NCBI GenBank assembly: GCA_001600495.1
Contig: BCKE01000089.1
Location: forward strand, 1-28,546
Direction: 5' to 3'
Length of the DNA stretch: 28,546 nucleotides
Source: Pilasporangium apinafurcum
Taxonomy: Eukaryota > Oomycota > Peronosporomycetes > Pythiales > Pythiaceae
The notes under the pieces are model-generated. The model was not told where the DNA came from. It made no database searches and saw only the letters and a list, made by a program, of their open reading frames with translations. Positions 9,381 through 18,465 of the stretch are shown one piece after another. Within the stretch, counting starts at the first letter, position 1, and each line of letters starts with the position of its first letter. The translations under genes were made by a program, and so were the position numbers.

Positions 9381-10760
9381 ATGATGCCAACAACGATGAC
9401 CAACACCGAATGGACTACCTGCGGAAGAAAGTTGCTTAAGGATGGCGAGACGTTTTTCATCCGTGGTATCAATTATGCACCGACGCCCATTGGCAAACCT
9501 GGGCGATTGGATATGCTGGGCGACGAGCGAATATTTCAACGCGATCTGAAGCATCTGCGTGCGATGAATGCCAATGCGGTCAAGACTTATGATTTCTATA
9601 GCTACGTTAATCACTCGGGGTATTTGGATGCGGCGTACAACAACGGGGTTGATCCAATTTATACGGTATTTTCTATTTGGATTGACCAATCGCTCATGGA
9701 ATCTTCGACTTCCATCGACAGCAAAGAGTTCAAGGAAATGGTGGCCAATTACCACGACATGGCCAAGTTGACAGGTGGTCATCCAGGCGTGATGGGGTAC
9801 TCTATTGGTGGAGAAATGAACAGTATCACGGTCATTAATGATGCTGCTTTCTGGGAAAAGTTTGAGGCATTGACCACTGCTGTGCGTGAAGGGCTCGCAG
9901 CTAACAACCACGCCAAAAAGATCATCACCACGACGTTTGTCGATGATGGTGGAGCCTCCTTTACTGCAGGCGAGCAATATAACGCTGATGTCGACATGTG
10001 GGGCTCAAATGTCTACCAGACAGACTATCCTGGATCAGTCATCCCAAAGTATATGCTCGTGCCTGGTGAGAAACCGTTGCTGGTATCCGAATATGGCTCG
10101 CCGTATGCTTCGAATAAGGGCATCGGTGATTCTATGCAGCTGAACTTAGTTGCAGATTTTCTTGTGCAGCAAACTTTGGCCATGCAAGATAATTATGAAC
10201 TGAAGGATCCGTTGAAAGAACAGGTTCTCGTTGGCGGCTTTGTGTTTGAGTACAGTGATGAATGGTGGAAATCGGGTAACAATTACGAGCATAACCTCGG
10301 TTTGGTTAAGAACGGCGAGTTTCCGTTGGGATACTTGTCAGAGGAATACTTTGGACTCTTCAGCGTACTCCCAACTGAAGAAGAAGGAGTCGATACCGTG
10401 CATCCTCGTCCTACCGTCGCATTGTTGACGAAGACATGGGAACAAGGATTGCTCATGGGCGAAGGTGTGCAATACGCCGAGTGCGCGGAATCAATTACCA
10501 TGCAGCAGTTGTTGCGCACTCCAAATTCGAATAACTCTGAGTTCGATGGGATGCTGGGGAATCTGTTCACTGTAACTGCGCTATGTGCCATGATAATGGC
10601 ATTGGTGGTGCTGATCCAAACGAAAACGCGTCGTGCTCGCTACAGTCGCCTCAGTTCACCACGATCACATGGGAGAATGCGCTACGATAGCAAATCTTTT
10701 CATACACCTACGCTGAGCCAGCACCAGCAAGTTCTGGAAGAAGAAGGAGCAACGATTTAA
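9381..10760 (+). CDS. GH72-like beta-1,3-glucanosyltransferase, membrane-anchored
   Basis: 459 residues, one exon. The pattern fits a clan-A TIM-barrel glycosidase closest to the Gas1/GH72 transglycosylases, which elongate and branch cell-wall beta-1,3-glucan. Seen: FFIRGINYAPTPIG (26-38), RDLKHLRAMNANAVKTYDFY (54-73), a candidate acid/base Glu in GYSIGGEMN (E145) and a candidate nucleophile Glu in LLVSEYGSP (E237). A transmembrane segment (about 395-413, LFTVTALCAMIMALVVLI) is followed by a basic RRARYSR stop-transfer and a cytosolic tail. There is no N-terminal signal peptide. A TAA at 9378-9380 lies in frame immediately before the ATG, and no splice acceptor occurs between it and the domain, so a hidden signal exon is unlikely. 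Family assignment is by motif only; another GH family is possible. Confidence 0.65.
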   Translation: MMPTTMTNTEWTTCGRKLLKDGETFFIRGINYAPTPIGKPGRLDMLGDERIFQRDLKHLRAMNANAVKTYDFYSYVNHSGYLDAAYNNGVDPIYTVFSIWIDQSLMESSTSIDSKEFKEMVANYHDMAKLTGGHPGVMGYSIGGEMNSITVINDAAFWEKFEALTTAVREGLAANNHAKKIITTTFVDDGGASFTAGEQYNADVDMWGSNVYQTDYPGSVIPKYMLVPGEKPLLVSEYGSPYASNKGIGDSMQLNLVADFLVQQTLAMQDNYELKDPLKEQVLVGGFVFEYSDEWWKSGNNYEHNLGLVKNGEFPLGYLSEEYFGLFSVLPTEEEGVDTVHPRPTVALLTKTWEQGLLMGEGVQYAECAESITMQQLLRTPNSNNSEFDGMLGNLFTVTALCAMIMALVVLIQTKTRRARYSRLSSPRSHGRMRYDSKSFHTPTLSQHQQVLEEEGATI

Positions 10761-11071
10761 AGTGTTGATGGTTTTCTTCATGGTGATTCTTCTCTTTTTT
10801 GGTGCTTGGTATGTGACATGTGAGCGGCTCATCAAGTGTTCTTAGACCCGTTCGTATTTAGATTTTTAACAGTTGCATATCGGTTAATTTCACTATGACG
10901 ATTTTTGGGGTCAATTCTGAGTTTTTATCCAATCATATGTTTGATCTATTTATTAAAATTATTTTATTGGTTGAAATGATGATAAATTGCATCCTCCAGT
11001 CATATAGAGCGCCTTGAAACGGTGTAATTGAACGCAATCTCGCAAGAAAATCGAAAAGCGCATCGACGAAA

Positions 11072-12472
11072 ATGGATGAAGAAGGACCACAAGTAAGTAA
11101 ATGAGAGCAAATAGCAGCGACTTTACTACCATGGATGTCTAACTGGTGCAACTGTGGTTCGTCATCGTTTCGCTATTTATGTATGTAGATTCGTGTGAAA
11201 TTCGTCACGAGCAATGCCGCCATCCGCGTCACAGAGACGCCATTCGCGGTGCCATTGAATCTCAACCGCCAAGGGCTGTCGCAGGTCGTCAACCACTTGC
11301 TCAACACGTCGACACCACGGCCGTTTGATTTTTTGATCGATGGGGTGTTTCTACGGTCGTCACTAGAAAAATACTTGCAACAACATCCACTAGTGTCAGA
11401 AGAGGCGTTGCTGACATTGGAATATGTTGAGGCGCTGCCTGAACCGGAGAAGAAACAGGAAACGAACCACCCAGATTGGGTTAGTGCGGTTGGTGTTGCG
11501 AAGGACACGATCGTCACAGGTTGTTACGATGGTGTGCTGCGTGTATACGACTTTGCAGGTGAGAACTTAGCGTCGGTGAAGGCGCATCATGGAGCGATAA
11601 AGGCCATCAGTATCCAACAATCACTCTCTAATCATCACGAGTACTATATCACGACGAGTGGGAAGGACCAAATGGGGCAATTGTGGCTCTTCCATGACAA
11701 AACCAAGCAATTGACAGCTGTAGCGGCGTTGACTGGTCATTTAAACAGCGTCGATGCCATTGCTTTGCATCAGTCAACCGCCAAGATCGTCACGGCCAGT
11801 TGGGATAACACGGTACGTGTGTGGAAAACCCCGCACACTGGTGAAGCAGACCCCACAGATGATGCTCAACCGAAGAAGAAGCAGAAAAAGAGCTCCTCTG
11901 CAGTTAGCAGTGCTGTCACCTTCCGTCAAATTGAAGCAGAAATGGTGCTGATTGGACATACCAGCTACGTCAGAGGCGTGGCTTTCCACCCTCAGCAGGA
12001 CCATCAGCTCGTTTCAGCCGGTAGCGACCGAACTGTACGATTGTGGGACCAAGTCACGCAGTCATGTATCCACACGATGGCTGGTAATCGTGCGATCACC
12101 GATGTTAGCATCAACAACAACGGCTTGGTGCTTACCTCCCATCCAGACCACTGCGTGCGGCTATGGGACCCTCGTGCAAGCCAAGCGGGGGAGAGTGTCG
12201 TGCAGCGCACGTTCCACTCGCACAAAGAGTGGGTGAGTGCCGTGGCGTGGCAGCCTGAAAACAATCATCTGTTTGCGTCCTGTGGATACGACGGTGCCGT
12301 GAAAGTGTGGGATATGCGATCTGCGATCCCATTACATACAGTGGCTGCACATGACGGCAAAGCGCTAGCACTGGCGTGGCGGACAGAGACGAATAAGGAT
12401 GCATCAGCAATGCATCAAGCAGCGTTTGTGAGTGGCGGAGAGGACAAGCAGATGAAATTCTTTAGCGTATAG
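11072..12472 (+). CDS. YTM1: Ribosome biogenesis protein WDR12/Ytm1, two exons
   Basis: Exon 1 is 11072-11092 (MDEEGPQ; donor CAA|GTAAGT), followed by a 96 bp intron and exon 2 at 11189-12472 (acceptor TATGTAG|ATTCGT), giving 434 residues. The N-terminal NLE domain (about 7-95) is diagnostic: IRVKFVTS, TPFAVPLNLNRQGLSQVVNH, PFDFLIDGVFLRSSLEKYL and LTLEYVEALP. A WD40 propeller follows (blades ending VRVWKT, VRLWDQ, VRLWDP, VKVWDM) with a Lys-rich insert (QPKKKQKKSSS) between blades, likely a nucleolar signal. In the PeBoW complex (Pes1-Bop1-WDR12; yeast Nop7-Erb1-Ytm1) it supports 27S pre-rRNA processing, and its NLE domain is the ligand pulled by the AAA ATPase Rea1/Midasin. The tiny first exon supplies the start missed by a plain open-frame call. 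Confidence 0.92.
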
Positions 12473-12770
12473 AGGCAAGACAGAGCATGTGGAATGAAAG
12501 ACGTCGATCATATATCTCACCGAAAACTCAAGCAACAGTAAATACATATCAACGTCGATAGAGAGTCATCTGGTGTTCTAATTCTATTTGATAGTAAAAG
12601 TGCCTTGGCGTAAGCAAGCATAGGAACACTTTCTGTTCTTCTTAAAGCAGACCTGACTCACCACATCCTAAAACACTATTATGCAAATACATACATATGT
12701 CCTTTTCTCCATATGTGAAGTGTAGACAGAAACGTTCGACGTCTCTGCTCAGGCAATTCACTTTTGTGCG
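12473..12770. other. Intergenic, nothing recognised
   Basis: This 298 bp spacer lies between the convergent 3' ends of the Ytm1 gene and the small minus-strand gene. No RNA gene or repeat was noticed. Confidence 0.5.
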
Positions 12771-13094
12771 CTACGCGATATCTCTTTGGCACTTTTCGTC
12801 GAACATGCACAGCACCACCCACTTGTTAGTGATGATGATTGGAAGTTTCATACTGCCAGATATTGGGATACACAGGAAATATTCAGATTCGGTGTCTATG
12901 GGTTGCGCTGGACAGTCATTCTTGTTGGATAGCTCAATTAGCTTAGCCACAACTTCGCCTGTGGCCATTGTGGGTTGAGTGACCACCCCAGTCTTCAAGC
13001 ATTCTTCACTGATCATCAGTCCTAATTCCTATCCAATCTACTCGTCGAAATATTTTTTTCATTGAGACTTGGATCATGTTTCACCTTGGAACAT
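12771..13094 (-). CDS. Small roadblock/LAMTOR5-like protein, two exons (tentative)
   Basis: Exon 1 is 13085-13094 (ATGTTCCAAG) and exon 2 is 12771-13021, joined across a 63 bp intron (donor AAG|GTGAAA, acceptor GGAATTAG|GACTG). The product is 86 residues beginning MFQGLMISEECLKTG. The order of hydrophobic strand, G-x2-A helix (ATGEVVAKLIELSNK), strand (YFLCIPI) and final strands (LPIIITNKWVVLCMF) suggests the roadblock/LC7 fold of LAMTOR5/HBXIP, a Ragulator subunit of similar size (about 91 aa) at the lysosome. The usual first helix is missing, so either an upstream exon is unseen or the resemblance is coincidental. A core-promoter match 22 nt before the ATG supports a real gene. Confidence 0.4.
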
Positions 13095-13115
13095 AAGATA
13101 AAAATAAAGTTATTT

Positions 13116-13131
13116 CAAATCACCAATGTGC
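13116..13131 (-). promoter_or_regulatory. Core-promoter-like element before the small minus-strand gene
   Basis: The minus strand reads GCACATTGGTGATTTG. It matches 11 of 16 positions of GCTCATTYYNCAWTTT with the same spacing of CATT and ATTT, and lies 22 nt upstream of the proposed ATG (13094). Confidence 0.4.
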
Positions 13132-13446
13132 TGAGATCTACATGGAACATTCAATAAAATTACACTAAAGAGGCGTTGCAAACAATACAACTACTGATAC
13201 TGGCAAAACAGTACACCCTTTTCACTCGCACAGGATATAAAGTCTCAACACTATCCATCGATCGATAGAATTTCTCTTGCTAAGAGAATATCCGACAGGT
13301 CTGACGATGCTTTGTACATCTCACTCAGTTTCAGGTCTATAGAATAGAAAATATTAGTGACGTCTTCGTTTCATTCTCTTGGCAGTCATTTCCATGCAAA
13401 GGCACCTTTCATCATAGTGTGCACACAGGATGGTCTGTTTAAATTG

Positions 13447-13462
13447 CCTCATTACGCATTTT
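13447..13462 (+). promoter_or_regulatory. Oomycete Inr/FPR core promoter, near-perfect
   Basis: CCTCATTACGCATTTT matches GCTCATTYYNCAWTTT at all but two positions. It is the best core promoter in the window. The start codon of the Gly/Tyr-rich protein is at 13522, giving a 5' UTR of about 70 nt. Confidence 0.75.
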
Positions 13463-13482
13463 GGCGTCGACCAAACAAGTAC

Positions 13483-13577
13483 AAAGTCCAAGTCAGCTTC
13501 ATCTTCCTCAAGTTCACCGATATGAAGGGTTGCAAGTCTATTGTGGTCGCCACCATGTGTGCTGTCGTCGTCATGAG
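13483..13577 (+). repeat. 95 bp direct repeat, left copy at gap edge
   Basis: Identical to 14443-14537; both copies abut the N run. It covers 39 bp of 5' UTR and the first 56 bp of the coding sequence. Confidence 0.95.
13522..13577 (+). CDS. Secreted Gly/Tyr-rich protein, 5' end cut by assembly gap
   Basis: ATG at 13522 opens MKGCKSIVVATMCAVVVM and stops dead at the run of N. The visible bases are identical to 14482-14537. This is either the true start of the gene completed at 14482-15003 (if the gap is a failed overlap) or a second tandem copy. It carries the core promoter at 13447; the other copy has lost its promoter to the gap. Confidence 0.7.
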
Positions 13578-14442
13578 NNNNNNNNNNNNNNNNNNNNNNN
13601 NNNNNNNNNNNNNNNNNNNNNNNNNNNNNNNNNNNNNNNNNNNNNNNNNNNNNNNNNNNNNNNNNNNNNNNNNNNNNNNNNNNNNNNNNNNNNNNNNNNN
13701 NNNNNNNNNNNNNNNNNNNNNNNNNNNNNNNNNNNNNNNNNNNNNNNNNNNNNNNNNNNNNNNNNNNNNNNNNNNNNNNNNNNNNNNNNNNNNNNNNNNN
13801 NNNNNNNNNNNNNNNNNNNNNNNNNNNNNNNNNNNNNNNNNNNNNNNNNNNNNNNNNNNNNNNNNNNNNNNNNNNNNNNNNNNNNNNNNNNNNNNNNNNN
13901 NNNNNNNNNNNNNNNNNNNNNNNNNNNNNNNNNNNNNNNNNNNNNNNNNNNNNNNNNNNNNNNNNNNNNNNNNNNNNNNNNNNNNNNNNNNNNNNNNNNN
14001 NNNNNNNNNNNNNNNNNNNNNNNNNNNNNNNNNNNNNNNNNNNNNNNNNNNNNNNNNNNNNNNNNNNNNNNNNNNNNNNNNNNNNNNNNNNNNNNNNNNN
14101 NNNNNNNNNNNNNNNNNNNNNNNNNNNNNNNNNNNNNNNNNNNNNNNNNNNNNNNNNNNNNNNNNNNNNNNNNNNNNNNNNNNNNNNNNNNNNNNNNNNN
14201 NNNNNNNNNNNNNNNNNNNNNNNNNNNNNNNNNNNNNNNNNNNNNNNNNNNNNNNNNNNNNNNNNNNNNNNNNNNNNNNNNNNNNNNNNNNNNNNNNNNN
14301 NNNNNNNNNNNNNNNNNNNNNNNNNNNNNNNNNNNNNNNNNNNNNNNNNNNNNNNNNNNNNNNNNNNNNNNNNNNNNNNNNNNNNNNNNNNNNNNNNNNN
14401 NNNNNNNNNNNNNNNNNNNNNNNNNNNNNNNNNNNNNNNNNN
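13578..14442. other. Assembly gap, 865 N
   Basis: Unsequenced. The 95 bases directly left of it equal the 95 bases directly right of it, so its size and even its existence are doubtful. Long frames drawn through it are meaningless. Confidence 0.98.
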
Positions 14443-14537
14443 AAAGTCCAAGTCAGCTTCATCTTCCTCAAGTTCACCGATATGAAGGGTTGCAAGTCTA
14501 TTGTGGTCGCCACCATGTGTGCTGTCGTCGTCATGAG
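14443..14537 (+). repeat. 95 bp direct repeat, right copy at gap edge
   Basis: Right-hand copy of 13483-13577, offset by 960 bp. A third, inverted copy with one mismatch occupies the first roughly 100 bases of the window. Confidence 0.95.
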
Positions 14538-15003
14538 TGGAACTATGGCGAGTGAATCAACAACCAGTGGCACAGTCACTGCTGCCAATGTGGAAAGCAG
14601 CACAGTCGCAAAGACAAATGGAGTTCAGGAACAAGCGAGTGTGAACAATGCAAAGACTGAGAGTAGTAATCTGAGAAAGACTGAGGGTTACGACGACTAT
14701 GACGATGACTACGGGTATGGAGGATATGGAGGATATGGAGGCTATGGAGGTTATGGAGGTTATGGAGGATATGGAGGATATGGAGGCTATGGAGGCTATG
14801 GAGGTTATGGAGGATATGGAGGCTATGGAGGATATGGAGGCTATGGAGGCTATGGTGACGGCGTGTATGACTATTACGGCAAGGATGGCTATGACTATTA
14901 CGGCAAAAATGACTACTACGGCAAGAGGGACTATGGCTACTATGACAATAAGAAGTATGGCTACTATGACAAGAAGAACTACTATGGCGGATACAACTAT
15001 TGA
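14482..15003 (+). CDS. Secreted Gly/Tyr-rich repeat protein
   Basis: 173 residues, one exon, start at the conserved ATG. The N-terminus MKGCKSIVVATMCAVVVMSG is a convincing signal peptide with likely cleavage after about residue 22 (TMA|SES). A Ser/Thr-rich propeptide-like stretch leads to an acidic DDYDDDYGY, then 15 exact Gly-Gly-Tyr units, then a Lys/Asp/Tyr tail (DYYGK three times, GYYD twice, ending YYGGYNY). There are no Cys in the mature part. Such composition is typical of extracellular structural or adhesive proteins and Tyr-crosslinked wall proteins, but no family is assigned; an effector role is conceivable and unproven. It is convergent with the uronate enzyme gene (235 bp between stops). 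Confidence 0.85.
   Translation: MKGCKSIVVATMCAVVVMSGTMASESTTSGTVTAANVESSTVAKTNGVQEQASVNNAKTESSNLRKTEGYDDYDDDYGYGGYGGYGGYGGYGGYGGYGGYGGYGGYGGYGGYGGYGGYGGYGGYGDGVYDYYGKDGYDYYGKNDYYGKRDYGYYDNKKYGYYDKKNYYGGYNY
14719..14853 (+). repeat. 9-bp coding minisatellite, 15 units (Gly-Gly-Tyr)
   Basis: Fifteen in-frame units of GGA-GG(A/C/T)-TAT. The only variation is the third base of the second codon, which is always silent. Copy number is expected to vary between strains. Confidence 0.95.
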
Positions 15004-15238
15004 GCGTAGCCTGCACGGATGCCAGTTGCGTAATAGGATATGGCAGTGTATCGGCATGTAGCATGGACCAATGCGAATGAACAGAATATATGCAATGTGA
15101 GCTAGTAAATGAAAATATTTGTTGTGCTTCATTTTGTGCTCATTGGGATGAACGTGAACCTTCAGTATGAACATACATGCTATGGCTGGGATATTAACCA
15201 CTTAGGGTTGAGATTTTTCACTAGCACTCACTCAACAT

Positions 15239-18200
15239 CTACTCCTTGCTCATAAACTCCTCGTAGCTCTGACCGAAGAGCCGCTGGACGTCGCGCTGCA
15301 CGTCACTCTTGGAGATTTTCCAGCCCGTGCTCGCCATCTTGTCATACATGTCCACCAACACTTCGCCAATGATCTCACGCGAGTGACGCCACTTGTAGAT
15401 CAGCTGATCCAGCACACGCGCGTCTGAGTGCTGACTCGTGAACGCCGTGCCCAGAATCTCAATGCGCATGCGCGTCAGTTCATCGATGATCGACGGGTTG
15501 TTGCAATACCACCAGCAGCCGTATAGATGCAGATTACGGAACTTGTTGGCGGTCACCGTCACTTCGTGCTGGTTCACACGCGAAAGGAACGTCGCCAGGA
15601 ATTTCACCTTAGGGAACCTACGACACAATTTGATCAGAATGTCGACGTTGCTGGGCTTGACACCATCACCCGCCACACCCAAACGAGAGTTGATAGGACG
15701 CACGCTATCGAATTTCAGTGCGATCGGCAGCTTCTTCGCTTCTGCCAGTGGCAGCAACACCTTCAGCAACAGATCTGCACCGGTAGGTAACTCGTTCTCA
15801 GGGGTCACAGGTGCATCATCCGATGGATACTCAAAGTGAATGGGAACACTCGACATGAAATATTCGGGCTGCATGATGTTGATCCATTTCTCTAGATACG
15901 CACGCGCACCGTCCAAAGTGTATGGCAATTGAAACACGTCCAACGCTGGTTTCATTGACTGCCAATCACCTAACAAGATCTGATCCACACGCAGCGCCGA
16001 GCGAAAGTACTTGCGTGACCATTTTGGTGGCTCAGTGTTGTTGGCCGGATCACCCAACCAATGTCGCGCTTCTTCTGGCTCAAATGGGATGTTGGTCATC
16101 ACCGCATACTTGAGACCAGCGAGTCGGAAGACCGTATCAACGTATTCTTCTGAGTTTTGTTCCTTGAACCACGCCTGGATACCGGCCAAGTCACGTTTTT
16201 CCATCAAATGGCCCAATCCAAGTGCTTGGATGGTTGTGATCACTCCCCGACAGGCTTCCGAGATAGGGGATCGATCAATGAACAAGTGCTGCCAGATCAG
16301 TTCAGCCTGTTTCTCTTTTGAATAAGTATTAAACTCTTCAATCTCAATTGGGGCTGTCATCATGTACTCCGCTACCAGATAGTGGTATGTGAGCAGCTCA
16401 TTGATTCCCCACAGCATCAACTTCCCGTGAGTTGGTGGGAACAAATGTGTGTGCACATCAATCACATTCACAGTCGCCACCGCTTCGCGCACATACGCCG
16501 CGACTTCCTCCTTCGTGCTCAAGTACTCGCTGGTGTGGTGATTGCGCAACACATCACTCAACGTTTCCAGAGCACTCTGCTTTCCAGAGATCATACGCTG
16601 ATAGAGCGCAGCGACATCGGCTGCGAACGACGCGTAGACTTCGTTGGTCAAATCAAAATCCTTCACTGAGCTAAGCACCGTGGCCACTGCTACACCGACA
16701 CCGCTGGATACTTCGGAGGATGGTTCGGCTTGGGTAGGTTTCGTAAAGGTGTTACTGCTGCTCTTGCTGGCGGCAAACACATTTCGGCTTGCATGAAGCA
16801 GTAATTTTGCGATTTTTCCGTTTTCCCCATCGTTGAACTCATATTTCCCCGTTGAGATATTGGCAGACAGACCTGTGTCGTACTTCCATGTCTTTTCACT
16901 CATCGAGAAAATTGGTGTGTGGTCCTGAATCGGGTCCATTTCACCGACAAACACAGGGGAAGCAGTCATGTCGTCTCGCTTGGCATCTTCCTGCACTGGT
17001 GTCAAGAACCGCAAGATGGTTGCAGTCGCAAACGCCATAAACACGCTAGGACGATACATTGGATCGTTTTGCACGTTTGCGACAACGCTGCAGAATAACC
17101 GTACATGATATCGAAGTAGTGCATTCTGCGTGACCCAAAAGTTATCGAGACCAAAATGGCGATGTTTCATGCGAGGGATCCACTCTTCGTACATTTGCTG
17201 CGCGTCATCTTGTTGCACACCACGGGCTATCAGCGATGGCAAAATGTCCTTTTTGTACAGTAGATCCAAGTATTCGCCAATGATTGGGTAGTCCTGGAAC
17301 TTGTTGGCGGTTCTCAATCGTGAGAGCGCGAGCAGGTAGACCATCGCGGAGTTAACGGCATTCCCCAAACAGAACTTGAGCAAATGGTCTTTCTCGAGTT
17401 GCCCAGGGATCGTGCGAATGTGAGCACCAGGCTGTGCACGAAACGCGTCAGCGTCCAATGCACCCTGCAAATCCTCAATGACCACCGCTTTCTTCGGCCA
17501 GGGCTCCGTCAACGGCACGAGTGGGTTGCCTGCGCGATGCGACGTCAATCGGTCGACCATTGTGTTGTGAAAATGCACTTTGGCGGTCAAGTACGCATAG
17601 AATGCGCTCACATCCTGCGGTTTGCCTGTCCAGTCTGCAGCAAACACCAGACTATACGAGCAAGTTGTAGACGTACAGCACATCGTTAGCATATCAACGC
17701 TGTGATTAGATGCATATCTCAAATTTGCTACCGTTTGATGGTATCGCCATTGGATGGCAGGTTGTCCGTGTTGATAATGGACAAGATATTGTCTACCAAA
17801 CATATAACATCAAATGATGAGTAAAAGATACAACTACCTCATCAACGTGGTATTCTAAAATAATTACCTGGAATGGATTGAAATGCGTGGAATAGGAACT
17901 CAGCGAGGTCACGGATGACAGTACTGCCCTCGGTGAGACCGGCTTCGGTTACACCAAAGCCAATATAACGCAAGTTTGGCAACTTGCTCGGCAGTTCCAT
18001 GAAGGCAGCGCGGCCAGCGGCGGTGCCCAATGAGCCAACAGCTACAGACCAACAACCAATAGTAAATACAAGTCAACTTCCTCTACTCAGCGACAAGCAA
18101 CAACCTAGCAGATGCTATGCAGAGCACCAACCTTCCAACTCCAAAATCTCGGTCTTGATCTTTCCCTCAGCATCAATAGTGTCCACTTCGTACTTGCCCT

Positions 18201-18465
18201 TTGCAGGTACACACGCATTGGGGAAACTCGCGCCTCGCGCTTGTGCGACAATGACTTTGCTGCCAACACCAATGAGCGTGGGCACTAGCACAGCACGCTA
18301 ATCAGAATTGAGATCCACATGTAAATGATCATCAATCACATCAAAAATATCAATGTTGCGCAAGAACGGTGTAATTTCCGAGCTCCTTACCAGAAAGCGA
18401 CCACTGCCAATGCACACCGCCTGGGTGGCACTATTGAATTTGTCTCCGTGCAATGGTTGGAACAT
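15239..18465 (-). CDS. Fused uronate/polyol dehydrogenase + uronate isomerase, leftward copy
   Basis: Five exons: 18391-18465, 18132-18297, 17868-18041, 17732-17792 and 15239-17651. All have GT-AG introns of 75-93 bp, giving 962 residues. The open frame that starts at 17803 reads through an intron and is not the true start. N-terminal half, UxaB/UxuB/mannitol-dehydrogenase type: AVCIGSGRFLRAVLVP (nucleotide loop), IGFGVTEAGL, NTDNLPSNG, FHNTMVDR (187-193) and K251-x4-N256. The last residue of the K-x4-N-x2-H signature is Asn (259), not His. C-terminal half, uronate isomerase of the amidohydrolase fold: VIDVHTHLFPP with metal-binding H559 and H561. Together these would interconvert uronate and ketouronate (such as galacturonate and tagaturonate) and reduce the latter to aldonate; exact sugars are not known. 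The start MFQPL is shared with the rightward copy, where it is the first ATG. Confidence 0.85.
15667..16855 (-). repeat. Inverted repeat arm A (at least 1,189 bp)
   Basis: The reverse complement appears identical to 27358-28546; coordinate pairs sum to 44213 throughout, with no indel. It lies inside exon 5 and covers the linker and most of the isomerase domain. Upstream of 16855 the copies diverge abruptly. The lower end is set by the window edge, so the true arm may be longer. Confidence 0.93.

Noticed and set aside
13354-14603. Long open frames on both strands across 13357-15003
   Set aside because: They are mostly runs of unknown residue through the N gap and have no biological meaning.
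14557-15201. Minus-strand 214- and 162-codon frames rich in Ile/Ser or His/Ser
   Set aside because: Antisense shadows of the 9 bp Gly-Gly-Tyr coding repeat; the plus strand has the start, signal peptide and promoter.
17652-17803. In-frame start at 17803 for an 854-residue uronate protein
   Set aside because: The first 51 codons read through an intron and through exon 3 in the wrong frame. Comparison with the rightward copy gives clear splice sites and a longer, motif-complete N-terminus.
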